Below, in pieces: positions 34,042 to 42,453 of a stretch of 64,000 bases of DNA. The position numbers and the translations under genes were made by a program. Each line of letters begins with the position of its first letter. The stretch's first letter is position 1. The notes under the pieces are model-generated. The model was not told where the DNA came from. It made no database searches and saw nothing but the letters and a program-made list of their open reading frames with translations. The stretch comes from RYN-230 sp963834705 (GTDB lineage Bacteria; Actinomycetota; Actinomycetes; Streptosporangiales; Streptosporangiaceae), in the NCBI GenBank assembly GCA_963834705.1, contig CAWICV010000001.1, positions 930,001 to 994,000 of the forward strand. Reading direction: 5' to 3'.

Positions 34042-35708
34042 TAGCCTTCCGTGCCCGGCTCGGCGCGCAGCACCGGCTCGGCGCGCAGCACCGCCGGGAT
34101 CTCCACGACCTCGGTCGGCTCAGGCACGGTCTCTTCCGGCTGCGCGTCCCCGGCCACTTCGGCGCGGGCCGCCGGGCGGCCCGGCATCCAGGCCAGCACC
34201 ACCAGCGCGCCGATCAGCGTGATGGCCGCGGAGATGACCGTAGTCACGTGCATCGCGTGCACGAACGCGCCATCCGCGAAGCTGTCCAGGCGCACCCCGG
34301 CGCTGCCCAGGTGAGAGGCCACCGTCTGGGTGGCGGTGATCGAGCCGGCCGCGGCGTCGCGGGCCGCGGCGGGCAGCGCGGTCAGGTGCGGGTTCAGCTG
34401 GCCCCGGTACACCTGGGCCAGGATGGAGCCGAGCACCGCCACGCCCAGCGCGCCGAACACCTGGCGGGCCGTGTTGGTCAGCGCCGACCCGGAGCCCGCC
34501 CGCTCCCGGGGCACCACGGACATGACCGCCTCGGTGGCGGGCGGCATCACGCTGCCCATGCCCGCGCCCTGCACGAAGAAGATCACGCCCAGCACCCAGA
34601 TCGGGGTGTCCACCCCGAGCAGCTGGTAACCGGCCAGCGCGACCGTCACCGTGATCAGCCCGGCGGCGGCGACCGCCTTGGTGCCGAACCGGCGGACCAG
34701 CTTGGCGCTGCGCGGCGCCATCAGCATCTGGCCGGCCGCGAACGGCAGCGTCAGCAGGCCCGCGGCCAGCGGCGTGTAACCGCGCACGCTCTGCAGGTAG
34801 AAGCTGAGGAAGAACAGCGCGCCCATCATGCCGAAGAACACCAGGCCGAGTGCGCCCACCGCGGACGACAGCCGCGGGTCCTTGAACAGCTTCACGTCCA
34901 GCGACGGATGACTGAGCCGGGCCTCCCACCAGGCGAACAGGCCCAGCACGACCAGCCCGGCCACGGTGGCGCCGAGCACGTCCCAGTGGATCCAGGTGCC
35001 CTTCTCGCCGCCCTGGATGATGCCGTACACCACCAGCACCAGGCCCACGATGGACAGCAGCACGCCCAGGTAGTCGATCTTGCCGGGGCTGGGGTTCTTC
35101 GACTCCGGCACCAGGAGCAGGATCGCGAGCACGCCCACCGCGGTGAGCGGCACGTTGATCAGGAAGACGGAGCCCCACCAGAAGTGTGCGAGCAGCAGCC
35201 CGCCCACGATCGGGCCAATGGCTACCCCGATGCCCACGGCGGTGGCCCAGATGCCGATGGCCTTGGCCCGCTCCCGCGGGTCGAACACGTTCGAGATGAT
35301 GGACAGCGTCTGCGGCATGACCGCCGCCGCCCCCAGGCCCATCGCGGCCCGGGCGAAGATGAGCTGATCCGGGTTCTTCGAGTACGCGGTCAGCAGCGAG
35401 AAGATGCCGAACGCGGCCATCCCGATCATCAGCATGCGCTTGCGGCCGATCCGGTCGCCGATCACCCCGAAGGTGAACAGCAAGCCGGCGAACACCAGCG
35501 TGTAGGAGTTGATCCCCCACTCCAGCTGGCTTTGGCTCGCACCCAGGCCCGCCTTGGGCTCGGCGATCGTCTTCAGCGCGACGTTCAGCACCGTGTTGTC
35601 CAGCACGATGGCGATCAGGCTGATGATCAGCACGCCGAGGATGGCCCAGCGACGGCGGTGGATGCGGTCAGCGGCAGCGGACTGGAGATCGGCAATGCGA
35701 TGTTCCAT
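34041..35708 (-). CDS. DHA2 family drug:H+ antiporter (EmrB/QacA type)
   Basis: 555 aa with about 14 TM helices. It shows the MFS motifs of the family: NTVLNVALKTIAEP in TM1 (motif D1), GDRIGRKRMLMIG after TM2 (motif A), and GIGVAIGPIVGGLLL (motif C, antiporter). The C-terminal tail is acidic with repeated VLRAEP. It exports cationic or hydrophobic compounds by family inference. First gene of a pump-repressor operon. Confidence 0.93.
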   Translation of the reverse strand: MEHRIADLQSAAADRIHRRRWAILGVLIISLIAIVLDNTVLNVALKTIAEPKAGLGASQSQLEWGINSYTLVFAGLLFTFGVIGDRIGRKRMLMIGMAAFGIFSLLTAYSKNPDQLIFARAAMGLGAAAVMPQTLSIISNVFDPRERAKAIGIWATAVGIGVAIGPIVGGLLLAHFWWGSVFLINVPLTAVGVLAILLLVPESKNPSPGKIDYLGVLLSIVGLVLVVYGIIQGGEKGTWIHWDVLGATVAGLVVLGLFAWWEARLSHPSLDVKLFKDPRLSSAVGALGLVFFGMMGALFFLSFYLQSVRGYTPLAAGLLTLPFAAGQMLMAPRSAKLVRRFGTKAVAAAGLITVTVALAGYQLLGVDTPIWVLGVIFFVQGAGMGSVMPPATEAVMSVVPRERAGSGSALTNTARQVFGALGVAVLGSILAQVYRGQLNPHLTALPAAARDAAAGSITATQTVASHLGSAGVRLDSFADGAFVHAMHVTTVISAAITLIGALVVLAWMPGRPAARAEVAGDAQPEETVPEPTEVVEIPAVLRAEPVLRAEPGTEG

Positions 35709-35768
35709 TGACGTCCTTCTGTCTAGGTCTGAGATACCCGGGCGGCCGGGGCCGCGCGGGGAAGCTAT

Positions 35769-35791
35769 CGATACGGAACTAACCCGTATCG
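35769..35791. promoter_or_regulatory. Palindromic operator upstream of the DHA2 pump
   Basis: CGATACGG, spacer AACTAAC, CCGTATCG: perfect 8-bp arms, 61 bp before the pump start codon. It is the best candidate binding site for the operon's TetR protein. The panB gene lies 139 bp to the other side. Confidence 0.75.
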
Positions 35792-35930
35792 GAAAACATT
35801 CCCGCGCCCGGCCAGGTTTTTGGCTGGAGTCACCGGCACCGTCCGGGGGCTACCAGCACCGCCCGGCCCGTGCCATCATCGAACTGTCCGGGGACGCCGC
35901 GGTGGCGCCACGAGACATGGAGGTTCCAGC

Positions 35931-36878
35931 ATGAACGCCCCTTCCGGGGGCCTGGGCACGGCCGCGACCGGAGCGCGGACCGATGCGCCAGCCGCCCCAG
36001 TATCAGCTAGCCCAGTTCCAGTCAGCCCAGTACCAGCCAGTCCTGCCGCCAAGCGGCCCGAGCCGCTGTACGGCGGCCGGGCCTCCCGCCGGGTCACCAT
36101 CAACGACCTGGCCGCGGCCAAGGCCCGCGGTGAGAAATGGCCCATGCTCACCGCGTATGACGCGCTCGTGGCCCGGGTGTTCGACGATGCGGGCATCCCG
36201 GTGCTGCTGGTCGGTGACTCGGCCGGCATGGTGGTGTTCGGGCACGACACCACGATCCCGGTGACGGTGGACGACCTCATCCCACTGACCGCGGCCGTGG
36301 TCCGCGGCACCCGCCGGGCGCTGATCGTGGCCGATCTCCCGTTCGGCTCGTATCAGTCCTCGCCTCAGGCGGCGCTGGCCACCGGCATCAGGTTCCTCAA
36401 GGAGACCGGCGCGCACGCGGTCAAGCTGGAAGGTGGCCACCGGGTGCTGCACCAGGCCGAGGAACTGGTCGCCGCGGGCATCCCGGTGATGGCCCATCTC
36501 GGGCTCACCCCGCAGTCGGTGAACGCGTTCGGCGGGTACCGGGTGCAGGGGCGCGGCGAGGACGGTGAGCGGCTGCTGCACGACGCCAAGGCCATGGAGG
36601 TGGCGGGCGCGTTCGCGGTGGTGCTCGAGTGCGTGCCGGCGGAACTCGCCGCCCGGGTCACCGATTCGCTGTCCATCCCGACGATCGGCATCGGCGCCGG
36701 CCCGGACTGCGACGCCCAGGTGCTGGTCTGGCAGGACATGGCCGGGCTCAGCCCGCGCACGCCGAGATTCGTCAAGCGCTACGCGGACGTGGCCGGCGTG
36801 CTGGGCCAGGCCGCGAAGGCGTTCGCCGAGGACGTGACCGGCGGCGCGTTCCCGGACGCGGAGCACTCCTACCGCTGA
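35931..36878 (+). CDS. panB: 3-methyl-2-oxobutanoate hydroxymethyltransferase
   Basis: First committed step to pantothenate: transfers a hydroxymethyl group from methylene-THF to 2-oxoisovalerate. 315 aa. An N-terminal Ala/Pro/Val-rich extension (1-42, with SPVP repeats) precedes the TIM barrel: MLTAYDALVARVFDDAGIPVLLVGDS, ADLPFGSYQSSP, AHAVKLEGG, MAHLGLTPQSVNAFGGYRVQG and IGIGAGPDCDAQVLVWQDM. ATG 35931 has GGAGG seven bases upstream. Confidence 0.96.
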   Translation: MNAPSGGLGTAATGARTDAPAAPVSASPVPVSPVPASPAAKRPEPLYGGRASRRVTINDLAAAKARGEKWPMLTAYDALVARVFDDAGIPVLLVGDSAGMVVFGHDTTIPVTVDDLIPLTAAVVRGTRRALIVADLPFGSYQSSPQAALATGIRFLKETGAHAVKLEGGHRVLHQAEELVAAGIPVMAHLGLTPQSVNAFGGYRVQGRGEDGERLLHDAKAMEVAGAFAVVLECVPAELAARVTDSLSIPTIGIGAGPDCDAQVLVWQDMAGLSPRTPRFVKRYADVAGVLGQAAKAFAEDVTGGAFPDAEHSYR

Positions 36879-36976
36879 CCCGGCCGCCACAATTACCTAT
36901 TCGGGCACATAACCCGATTCCGGGCACCTAATATCGCTTCCGCGATGTGACTGCGGACGGTAGCGGAGGAACACGG

Positions 36977-37681
36977 ATGAGGCGGGTGCCAGGCGTGTTC
37001 CTGCTGCCCGCGATCGCCGCGGCCGCGGTCACCGTGGCGGGCTGCTCGTCCGGCAGTGCGACCAGCTCGGCCGAGGCCGAGCAGGCCATGTACGCGGCGG
37101 TGAGCAAGCCGGTGATGACCGCGGTCAGTTCCCCGCCCGCCGGGGACAAGATGGTCGGCACCGCGGCCGACGGCCTGCGCATCGCCATCCCGGACGGCTG
37201 GGTGACCGTGCACGGCACCGCATTCCGCCGCGCCCTGCACGACCTGGGCCTGAGCCGGGCCGCCGCCAGGCAGCTGCAGGCCGTGGTGCCGGGCCGGGGC
37301 GGCCCGGACTCGCTCGACGTGGCCGCCCCGGGCCGCGGCGGCGTCGCGGCGCTCACCTCGCTGTACTGCGCGCCGGCCGGCTTCCCGGCCGGTACCAGCC
37401 CGGCCACCGGGCTGACCACGCTCAGCGAGCAGGAGTTCACCGCGGCCAGCGCGGGCAACACCCAGCTCGGCCAGACCACGGTGGACGGTCGGACCGCGCT
37501 GCTCAGCTACGATCAGGCCAGCATCGGCGGCCGGTCGCTGACCGTGCTGCAGTACGCCATCGCCGCGCCGGCCGGCCGGGCATGCTACACCACCCTGGTC
37601 ACCGAGCAGGGCTCCAGTTACGAGCCGGCGTTCAGCCAGCTCCGACCCGGCATCCAGGTCCTGTCCAGCCCTTCTTCCTGA
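36977..37681 (+). CDS. Putative lipoprotein
   Basis: 234 aa. A signal peptide (MRRVPGVFLLPAIAAAAVTV) ends in the lipobox VAGC with Cys22, so the protein is predicted to be anchored outside the membrane. The mature part contains a DGLRIAIPDGW strand and two Cys. ATG 36977 has GGAGGA six bases upstream. A TAATAT -10-like box (36929-36934) and an ATCGC-TTCC-GCGAT dyad precede it. No family recognised. Confidence 0.8.
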   Translation: MRRVPGVFLLPAIAAAAVTVAGCSSGSATSSAEAEQAMYAAVSKPVMTAVSSPPAGDKMVGTAADGLRIAIPDGWVTVHGTAFRRALHDLGLSRAAARQLQAVVPGRGGPDSLDVAAPGRGGVAALTSLYCAPAGFPAGTSPATGLTTLSEQEFTAASAGNTQLGQTTVDGRTALLSYDQASIGGRSLTVLQYAIAAPAGRACYTTLVTEQGSSYEPAFSQLRPGIQVLSSPSS

Positions 37682-37703
37682 ACGCCAGTACCACTCCGCG
37701 CCG

Positions 37704-38927
37704 CTAGTCACGCTGGCGCAGCCACACCGAAATGTGGGCGGGTTCCAGGGTCTGCCGCATGGCGCCGACCAGATCGTTGCGGACGGAATCCAGGTCCACC
37801 GCGTCCTTGAGCTGGGCCGCGAACGCGGTGATGCTCTGGTCGGCGTTGTACCGGGCCCGGTTGAACCGCCGGTCTACGATCTGCTGAGTGCGGCGGCGCA
37901 GCGGGCTGAACAGCGCCGCCGCGGTCAGCGCGGCCACCGCCACCGCCACCGGATCGGAGAACGGCAGCACCTGGCTGGCCAGCAGCACGAGCCCGGAATA
38001 CAGGCCGACCAGCAGCCCGGTCACGATCGCGTAGGTCACCGTCCGGGAGATGATGTGATCGATCTCGTACAGCCGGTACCGGAAGATCGCGAGCGTGATC
38101 GCGGCCGGGATCGCGAGCAACCCGAGGAGTTCGGTGCCGGTATCAGCGACAGTGGTCAGCCAGACCTGGCCGGCCGCACTGCTCGGCGGGATGATCAGGA
38201 AGCAGCCCGCGAGCGCCACGGCGGTCAGGGCGAGCCACTTGATCTGGTGCCGCAACAGCGGCCCGCCGGCCCGGTACCGGACGGCGAGCGACAGCAGGGC
38301 GGTGGCCAGGAATGCGGCGACCGACACCGTGAGCCCAGTCGTTGCGCCGATCAGCAGCAGGCCGGGATGCTCGACGGCCAGGGGGTTCGGGACGATCACC
38401 GAAACCCCGCCGGGCGCGATGAGCTGCACCGATCCGGGCTGTACGGCCCTCCCGGCCGTGGTCAGGATGGTCAGCAGGACGCCGACGGCGGCGAGCGGAA
38501 CCCAGCGCCGTGACGGCAGCGCCCCCGTCGGGAACAGCAGGAACAGGAACGCGATAGTGAACACGACCACGGCGAAGCTGCCCTGCGCCAGCGCGCCCAC
38601 CTGCTTAGCCGCCGGGAGCGAACCAGGAAACGTGGCCACGCCCAGCACCGCGTAAATCGAGGCGAGACCGAGAAACGCCAGTGCCGCACCCTCACCCAGC
38701 ATGATCCAGCCCATCCCGTTGCCAGCGCGGCGAACGATGAGCGCACCGAGCGTGGCATAGGTCGCGGCCGACGCGGCGGTGGCCAGGTTCGAGCTCAGGT
38801 CACCGACCGCCAGGTCGCCCCGCCCGACGATCGTCAGCGCCACCGTTAGGGACGCGGCCAGCAGCACCACAGCCCACAGCCCGGTGATGGCCCGCACCTG
38901 CCTGTCCGTCGGCTCAGCCCCCATCAT
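37704..38927 (-). CDS. Membrane protein resembling a sensor module without kinase domain
   Basis: 407 aa, about nine TM helices in two groups (18-290 and 300-345), followed by a soluble C-terminus. The segment FRYRLYEIDHIISRTVTYAIVTGLL and the end RRTQQIVDRRFNRARYNADQSITAF ... EPAHISVWLR recur in actinobacterial membrane sensors, some of which continue into a histidine kinase. Here the protein stops before any kinase motif. Role unknown, possibly signal sensing. Confidence 0.75.
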   Translation of the reverse strand: MMGAEPTDRQVRAITGLWAVVLLAASLTVALTIVGRGDLAVGDLSSNLATAASAATYATLGALIVRRAGNGMGWIMLGEGAALAFLGLASIYAVLGVATFPGSLPAAKQVGALAQGSFAVVVFTIAFLFLLFPTGALPSRRWVPLAAVGVLLTILTTAGRAVQPGSVQLIAPGGVSVIVPNPLAVEHPGLLLIGATTGLTVSVAAFLATALLSLAVRYRAGGPLLRHQIKWLALTAVALAGCFLIIPPSSAAGQVWLTTVADTGTELLGLLAIPAAITLAIFRYRLYEIDHIISRTVTYAIVTGLLVGLYSGLVLLASQVLPFSDPVAVAVAALTAAALFSPLRRRTQQIVDRRFNRARYNADQSITAFAAQLKDAVDLDSVRNDLVGAMRQTLEPAHISVWLRQRD

Positions 38928-39372
38928 AATGAAGACGATACGGCCCGACCGTTCCGGAAACGTTACCGCCCAATAGGCAGCCCTTTACGCAATCACCCCT
39001 CCCCTCGCAGACCCGCCTCCGCCGGAACCGGGCCTCTCCCCCACGCTCCGAGCCTCTTGCTGTTATCAGACTTGATCCGCGCGGCTCGGCCCGTGCAGCC
39101 GGCCCCGCCCCCACAGCCTGGCCCGTGCAGCCGGCCCGCCCCCGCAGCCTGGCCCGTGCAGCCGGCCCCGCCCCCCAGCCTGGCCTGCGCAGGCTGGTCC
39201 CGCAGACCGGCCCCCGCGGCTCTGCCCCCGCGGCTCTGCCCCCGCGGCTCTGCCCCCGCAGCCTGGTCCCGCAGACCGGCCACTGCGGCTCTGCCCCGCG
39301 AACAGGCGCAGGCGACTGCGCCGTACTGGCGTAAAGCATGCTGGGGGTCTTGACGTTGGGCGGTGCGTTGGT
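38928..39372. other. Intergenic stretch with degenerate tandem repeats, no gene
   Basis: About 445 bp. The first 130 bp look unstructured; 39085-39300 is repeat DNA described separately. No credible coding frame on either strand: open frames are Arg/Gly/Pro-rich and follow the repeats. Confidence 0.6.
39085..39300. repeat. G/C-rich tandem repeat block
   Basis: Three imperfect copies of a roughly 32-bp unit beginning ggcccgtgcagccggccc, then three exact copies of cccccgcggctctg (39211-39252) and two copies of gtcccgcagaccggcc. It lies between the membrane protein gene and the DUF1707 operon. Confidence 0.75.
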
Positions 39373-39402
39373 TCAAAATGACTGATTGGTCAGTCATTTT
39401 GA
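39373..39402. promoter_or_regulatory. 30-bp perfect palindromic operator
   Basis: TCAAAATGACTGA, centre TTGG, TCAGTCATTTTGA: 13-bp perfect arms, unusually AT-rich for this DNA and 20 bp before the start of the DUF1707 gene. The core TGACTGA-N4-TCAGTCA is typical of TetR-family operators, so autoregulation by the TetR gene at 39748 is likely. Confidence 0.85.
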
Positions 39403-39422
39403 TTGAGGGAGGCGAGGGTGCG

Positions 39423-39764
39423 ATGAGCCTGCCTGCCGAACCAGCCGTGCTGGCATCGGACACCGACCGGGACGCGGCCGCGCGGGTGCTGAATGAGGCG
39501 TTCGCCGACGGCCGGCTCACGGCCGATGAGCACCGCGGCCGGGTGGACGCCGCGTACGCCGCGCGTACCTGGCCGGAACTGGCCGGGCTGATCGCCGATC
39601 TGCCCCGGCCCGCCGAGCTGGCAGAAGTCCAGGCGGAGCCGGACTGGACGCTCCGGCTGGACCCCTGCCTGGTGTGCCTGCTGGTCGGCCTGTGCCCGCC
39701 GGCCGGTATCGCGCTGCTGCTGCGGCGACACTGGGTGCGGGGGCCGCGTGCCCAAGATCGCTGA
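39423..39764 (+). CDS. DUF1707 domain protein
   Basis: 113 aa. The N-terminal DUF1707 motif is clear (ASDTDRDAAARVLNEAFADGRLTADEHRGRVDAAYAART, about 11-50, with the usual DR...L..A...GRL...E...R pattern). The C-terminal part has one hydrophobic helix with two Cys (DPCLVCLLVGLCPPAGIALLL). ATG 39423 follows a GGGAGG. The gene overlaps the following tetR gene by 17 bp, so both form one operon behind the palindrome. Confidence 0.85.
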   Translation: MSLPAEPAVLASDTDRDAAARVLNEAFADGRLTADEHRGRVDAAYAARTWPELAGLIADLPRPAELAEVQAEPDWTLRLDPCLVCLLVGLCPPAGIALLLRRHWVRGPRAQDR

Positions 39765-40350
39765 GCAGGCGCGGGCCGCGCGGCGGGAGCAGATCATCGC
39801 GGCCGGGCTGGCCTGCTTCGCCCGCTCCGGCTATTACGCGACTACGATGGCCGATGTCGCAGCCCAGGCCGGGGTGTCCAAGGGCACCCCGTACCTGTAC
39901 TTCCCCAGCAAGGAAGTGCTGTTTCTGACGCTGCATGAGGAGTGGGACTGCGGCGCGGAGCAGCGGATCGACGCGGCCGTCGCCGCGCTGCCCGAGGCCG
40001 GCCGCCGCTCCCCCCGCCGGGTGCTGCACGCGGTCGCGGCCGGGATCGCGGCGCACGTGCAGGCCGAACCGGACACGTGCCGGGTGCTGATGGAGGCCCG
40101 CGCCCTGGCCGCGCACGAGCCGGCCCTGGCCGCCGCCGTCCAGGCCGGGGATGCCCGGTCGCACCAGCAGCTGGCCGAGTTGATCGCGGCGGGCGTGCAG
40201 GCCGGCGAATGGCCGCCGGGCACCGACCCCGCGCTGGCCGCCCGGCTGTTCACTGCCGGGCTGTACGGGCTGATGGCGCAGTGGCACCTGGACCCGGGCT
40301 CGTTCTCCTGGGACGCGGCGGGGGCCGCGCTGGCCGGGGCGCCGTCGTGA
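39748..40350 (+). CDS. TetR family regulator
   Basis: 200 aa. Helix-turn-helix at about 10-55: REQIIAAGLACFARSGYYATTMADVAAQAG and SKGTPYLYFPSKEVLFLTL. The C-terminal domain (HVQAEPDTCRVLMEARALAAHEPALAA) is of the common dimeric TetR_C type. GTG 39748 is inside the DUF1707 gene. Its stop TGA shares an A with the ATG of a broken methyltransferase gene, which was probably the third gene of the operon. Confidence 0.92.
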   Translation: MPKIAEQARAARREQIIAAGLACFARSGYYATTMADVAAQAGVSKGTPYLYFPSKEVLFLTLHEEWDCGAEQRIDAAVAALPEAGRRSPRRVLHAVAAGIAAHVQAEPDTCRVLMEARALAAHEPALAAAVQAGDARSHQQLAELIAAGVQAGEWPPGTDPALAARLFTAGLYGLMAQWHLDPGSFSWDAAGAALAGAPS

Positions 40351-40568
40351 TGGCCCGGCCGGCCAGCCGGGTCCGCCCCCGAACCCTCCCGGTGCTGAGC
40401 CGGGCCATGGAGGCCGGCGGCATGGCTGGTTACCGTGGGCGGCTGTAGGCCGGCCTGGCCGGGCGGGTCATCGAGGTGGGCGCCGGGACCGGGGCCAGCT
40501 TCCTGTTCCCGGAGACCCGCAGCCCGGTCTCGTTCCACATCGCGGGCACGGCGGAAGCAGCGGGCTAG
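40350..40568 (+). pseudogene. SAM-dependent methyltransferase remnant
   Basis: The frame opens LSRAMEAGGMAGYRGRL, then a TAG at 40446-40448, then AGLAGRVIEVGAGTGASF, the SAM-binding motif I of class I methyltransferases. It then jumps directly to LFPETRSPVSFHIAGTAEA, which resembles the normal C-terminus. About 130 residues of the domain are missing. The nonsense codon and the deletion together argue for a true pseudogene. Confidence 0.7.
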
Positions 40569-41303
40569 CCCCGGGCAGCCTGGATCGCGGCGATCTGGGC
40601 GCTGAGCTGCCGCTTCACCGCAGGCATGGCCAGACCGAGGCCCGCCAGCGCGCTGGCCGTGGCGTCGCCGGTGTCCAGCAGCCCGATCAGGATGTGCTCG
40701 GTGCCGGTGTAGTTATGCCCCATGCGGAGCGCCCATCTCAGCGCGCCGCGCAGCGATGCCGTCGCCCCCGGGCCAAGCGGAATCCGGCTGGTCTCCTTCT
40801 CGTCCACCGGGACCGGCTGGGGCTGCTCCGGCGCACCGAGCGCGGCCCGCACCTGCGACTCGGTGACGCCGAGCGTCGCGACGGCCTGCGCGGCCAGTCC
40901 CTCGGGCTCGGCGAACAGGCCAAGGGCCAGGTGGTCGCTGCCGATCACCGCGGTGTCCGCGGCCCGGGCGTGGTCCTCGGCGGCGGCCAGCACGGCGCGC
41001 GCCCGCGGGGTGAACCGGGAGAAGTCACCAGGGGTCCAAGGGACCCCGGCCGGGTTCGCCGCGCGGCACGAAGCGCTGCTGCGCGGCCTGCTTGCTGACG
41101 CCCATGCTGGCGCCGATCTGGCTCCACGACGCACCGGACCGCCGGGCCTGGTCCACGAAGTGGCCGATCAGGGTGTCTGCCTGCTCGCCGAGGTGCTCGC
41201 CGACCGCGACCGCGTCGGCCAGGTTGTCCAGGGCGCTTCCCTGGGGACGCTGGACCTTGACGAACGTGATGAGGGTATGAAGGGAAACGGGGCTGTCTAC
41301 CAC
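40565..41303 (-). pseudogene. Clp N-terminal (ClpR-like) domain protein, frameshifted
   Basis: The N-terminal frame (start 41303) encodes a helix-turn-helix-like part ending SWSQIGASMGVSKQAAQQRFVPR and then runs out of frame to a stop at 41025. With one base removed in gccgcgcggc (41058-41066) it continues ANPAGVPWTPGDFSRFTPRARAVL and two Clp-N repeats (HARAADTAVIGSDHLALGL, MGHNYTGTEHILIGLL) to the stop at 40565. Repaired length is about 245 aa, normal for this actinobacterial family, which lacks an AAA ATPase domain. Confidence 0.8.
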
Positions 41304-41357
41304 CCGTCAAGCCTAGATTGACGGCGGAACATCGTCAACGTGGAATTGACGCATGGC

Positions 41358-42065
41358 TCAGATGTCGGTGATACGCAGCCCGGCGTGCGCCTTGTACCGG
41401 CGGTTGACCGAGACCAGGTTCGCGGTCAGCGCCTCGATCTGGCCGCAGTTGCGCAGCCGGCCCGCGTAGATGCCGCGCACCCCGGGGATGCGGGCGGCCA
41501 GCTCCTGGACCAGGTCGGTGGCTTCCCGGTCGTCGCCGAGCACCATCACGTCCAGGTCCACACTGGTCACCTCGGGATCCAGCAGCACCACGGCGGACAC
41601 GTGGTGGAACGCGCCGACCACCCGGCTGCCCGGCAGCACCGCCGCGGCCTGCTCCGCGGCACTGCCCTCCTCGACCCGGAGCGGGTAGGCGCCGCGCTTG
41701 TCGAAGCCGAGCGGGTTCACGCAGTCGATCACGATCTTGCCGGTGAGCGGGCCGGCCAGCCCGGTCAGCAGGTCGCGGTGGCCCGCATAGGGCACCGCGA
41801 CGATCACCACGTCGGCCGCGGCGGCCGCGTCCGCGTTGGCCATGCCCCGGATAGACCGGGTGCCGTCGCCGTCCAGAGCGGCCGCGATTTCGGTAGCGGC
41901 GGTATGCGCACGCTCCATGCTCCGCGAGCCGATGATGACCGGGGTTCCCGCGGCAGTGAACCGGTGCGCCAGCCCGCGCCCCTGATCGCCGGTGCCACCC
42001 AGTACCGCGATGGTGAGTTCTGTGAGGTCCTTGATCATAGCGGGATAAGCCTGCTCAGCGGTCAT
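41358..42065 (-). CDS. npdG: NADPH:F420 oxidoreductase (Fno-type)
   Basis: Exchanges hydride between NADPH and coenzyme F420. 235 aa with the Rossmann motif TIAVLGGTGDQGRGLAHRF, GSRSMERAH for NADPH phosphate recognition, VVIVAVPYAGHRDLL, IVIDCVNPLGFDKRGAYP and the C-terminal GIYAGRLRNCGQIEALTANLVSVN. ATG 42065 is used; ATG 42038 (MIKDLTELTIAV) is possible. It implies the organism makes F420, and the neighbouring LLM-family genes could include F420 or FMN enzymes. Confidence 0.9.
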   Translation of the reverse strand: MTAEQAYPAMIKDLTELTIAVLGGTGDQGRGLAHRFTAAGTPVIIGSRSMERAHTAATEIAAALDGDGTRSIRGMANADAAAAADVVIVAVPYAGHRDLLTGLAGPLTGKIVIDCVNPLGFDKRGAYPLRVEEGSAAEQAAAVLPGSRVVGAFHHVSAVVLLDPEVTSVDLDVMVLGDDREATDLVQELAARIPGVRGIYAGRLRNCGQIEALTANLVSVNRRYKAHAGLRITDI

Positions 42066-42224
42066 CCCCCGATCCTGCCAGAGCGGCCATGACCGTGACA
42101 CGCCCCCGACCGCTAGCCCGCCCAGCCCCATCCGCCGGACCAGCCCTGCTTGATCACGTTCCGGCCTGGGTGCGATCTCTCCGGCTCAGGGAACGGACCG
42201 TGACGATGATCACATCCTAGATTA

Positions 42225-42241
42225 CCTATTGACTTTATAGG
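42225..42241. promoter_or_regulatory. Inverted repeat before the sulfonate-type operon
   Basis: CCTAT, spacer TGACTTT, ATAGG in a short AT-rich island, 22 bp before the leader ORF. The TTGACT overlapping it could be a -35 box. Probable operator of a sulfur-responsive regulator, by context only. Confidence 0.5.
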
Positions 42242-42263
42242 AATATCAGCCGACGATGGGGGC

Positions 42264-42359
42264 ATGGTTCGTCCGCGCCTCCTGGTCCCCCGCCGCTACG
42301 CCGATCTGGGCCGGCAGCCCACGGCCCTGTGGCCGGCCTGCCGTCCTGGTCGGCGCTGA
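42264..42359 (+). CDS. Putative leader peptide of the sulfonate operon
   Basis: 31 codons: MVRPRLLVPRRYADLGRQP then TALWPACRPGRR and TGA. It resembles the short Arg-rich actinobacterial leader peptides (RR-[HY]-x-DL pattern, Cys near the end) found upstream of cysteine and sulfur-assimilation operons, thought to sense cysteine supply by attenuation. A GGGG run precedes the ATG. The downstream SsuA/SsuD-like genes fit. No attenuator hairpin was resolved. Confidence 0.6.
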   Translation: MVRPRLLVPRRYADLGRQPTALWPACRPGRR

Positions 42360-42453
42360 GCAGGCACAAGCCGCACCGGATCAGCCGGCCGCCAGCAGCG
42401 CCCCCGCACCGCGGCCGCGGCTGACGGCTCCCCTGCCACGAGCGAGGTCTGTC

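Noticed and set aside
38914..39339. Minus-strand frame across the intergenic repeat block
   Set aside because: Only translates the G/C tandem repeats; no ribosome site and no recognisable domain.
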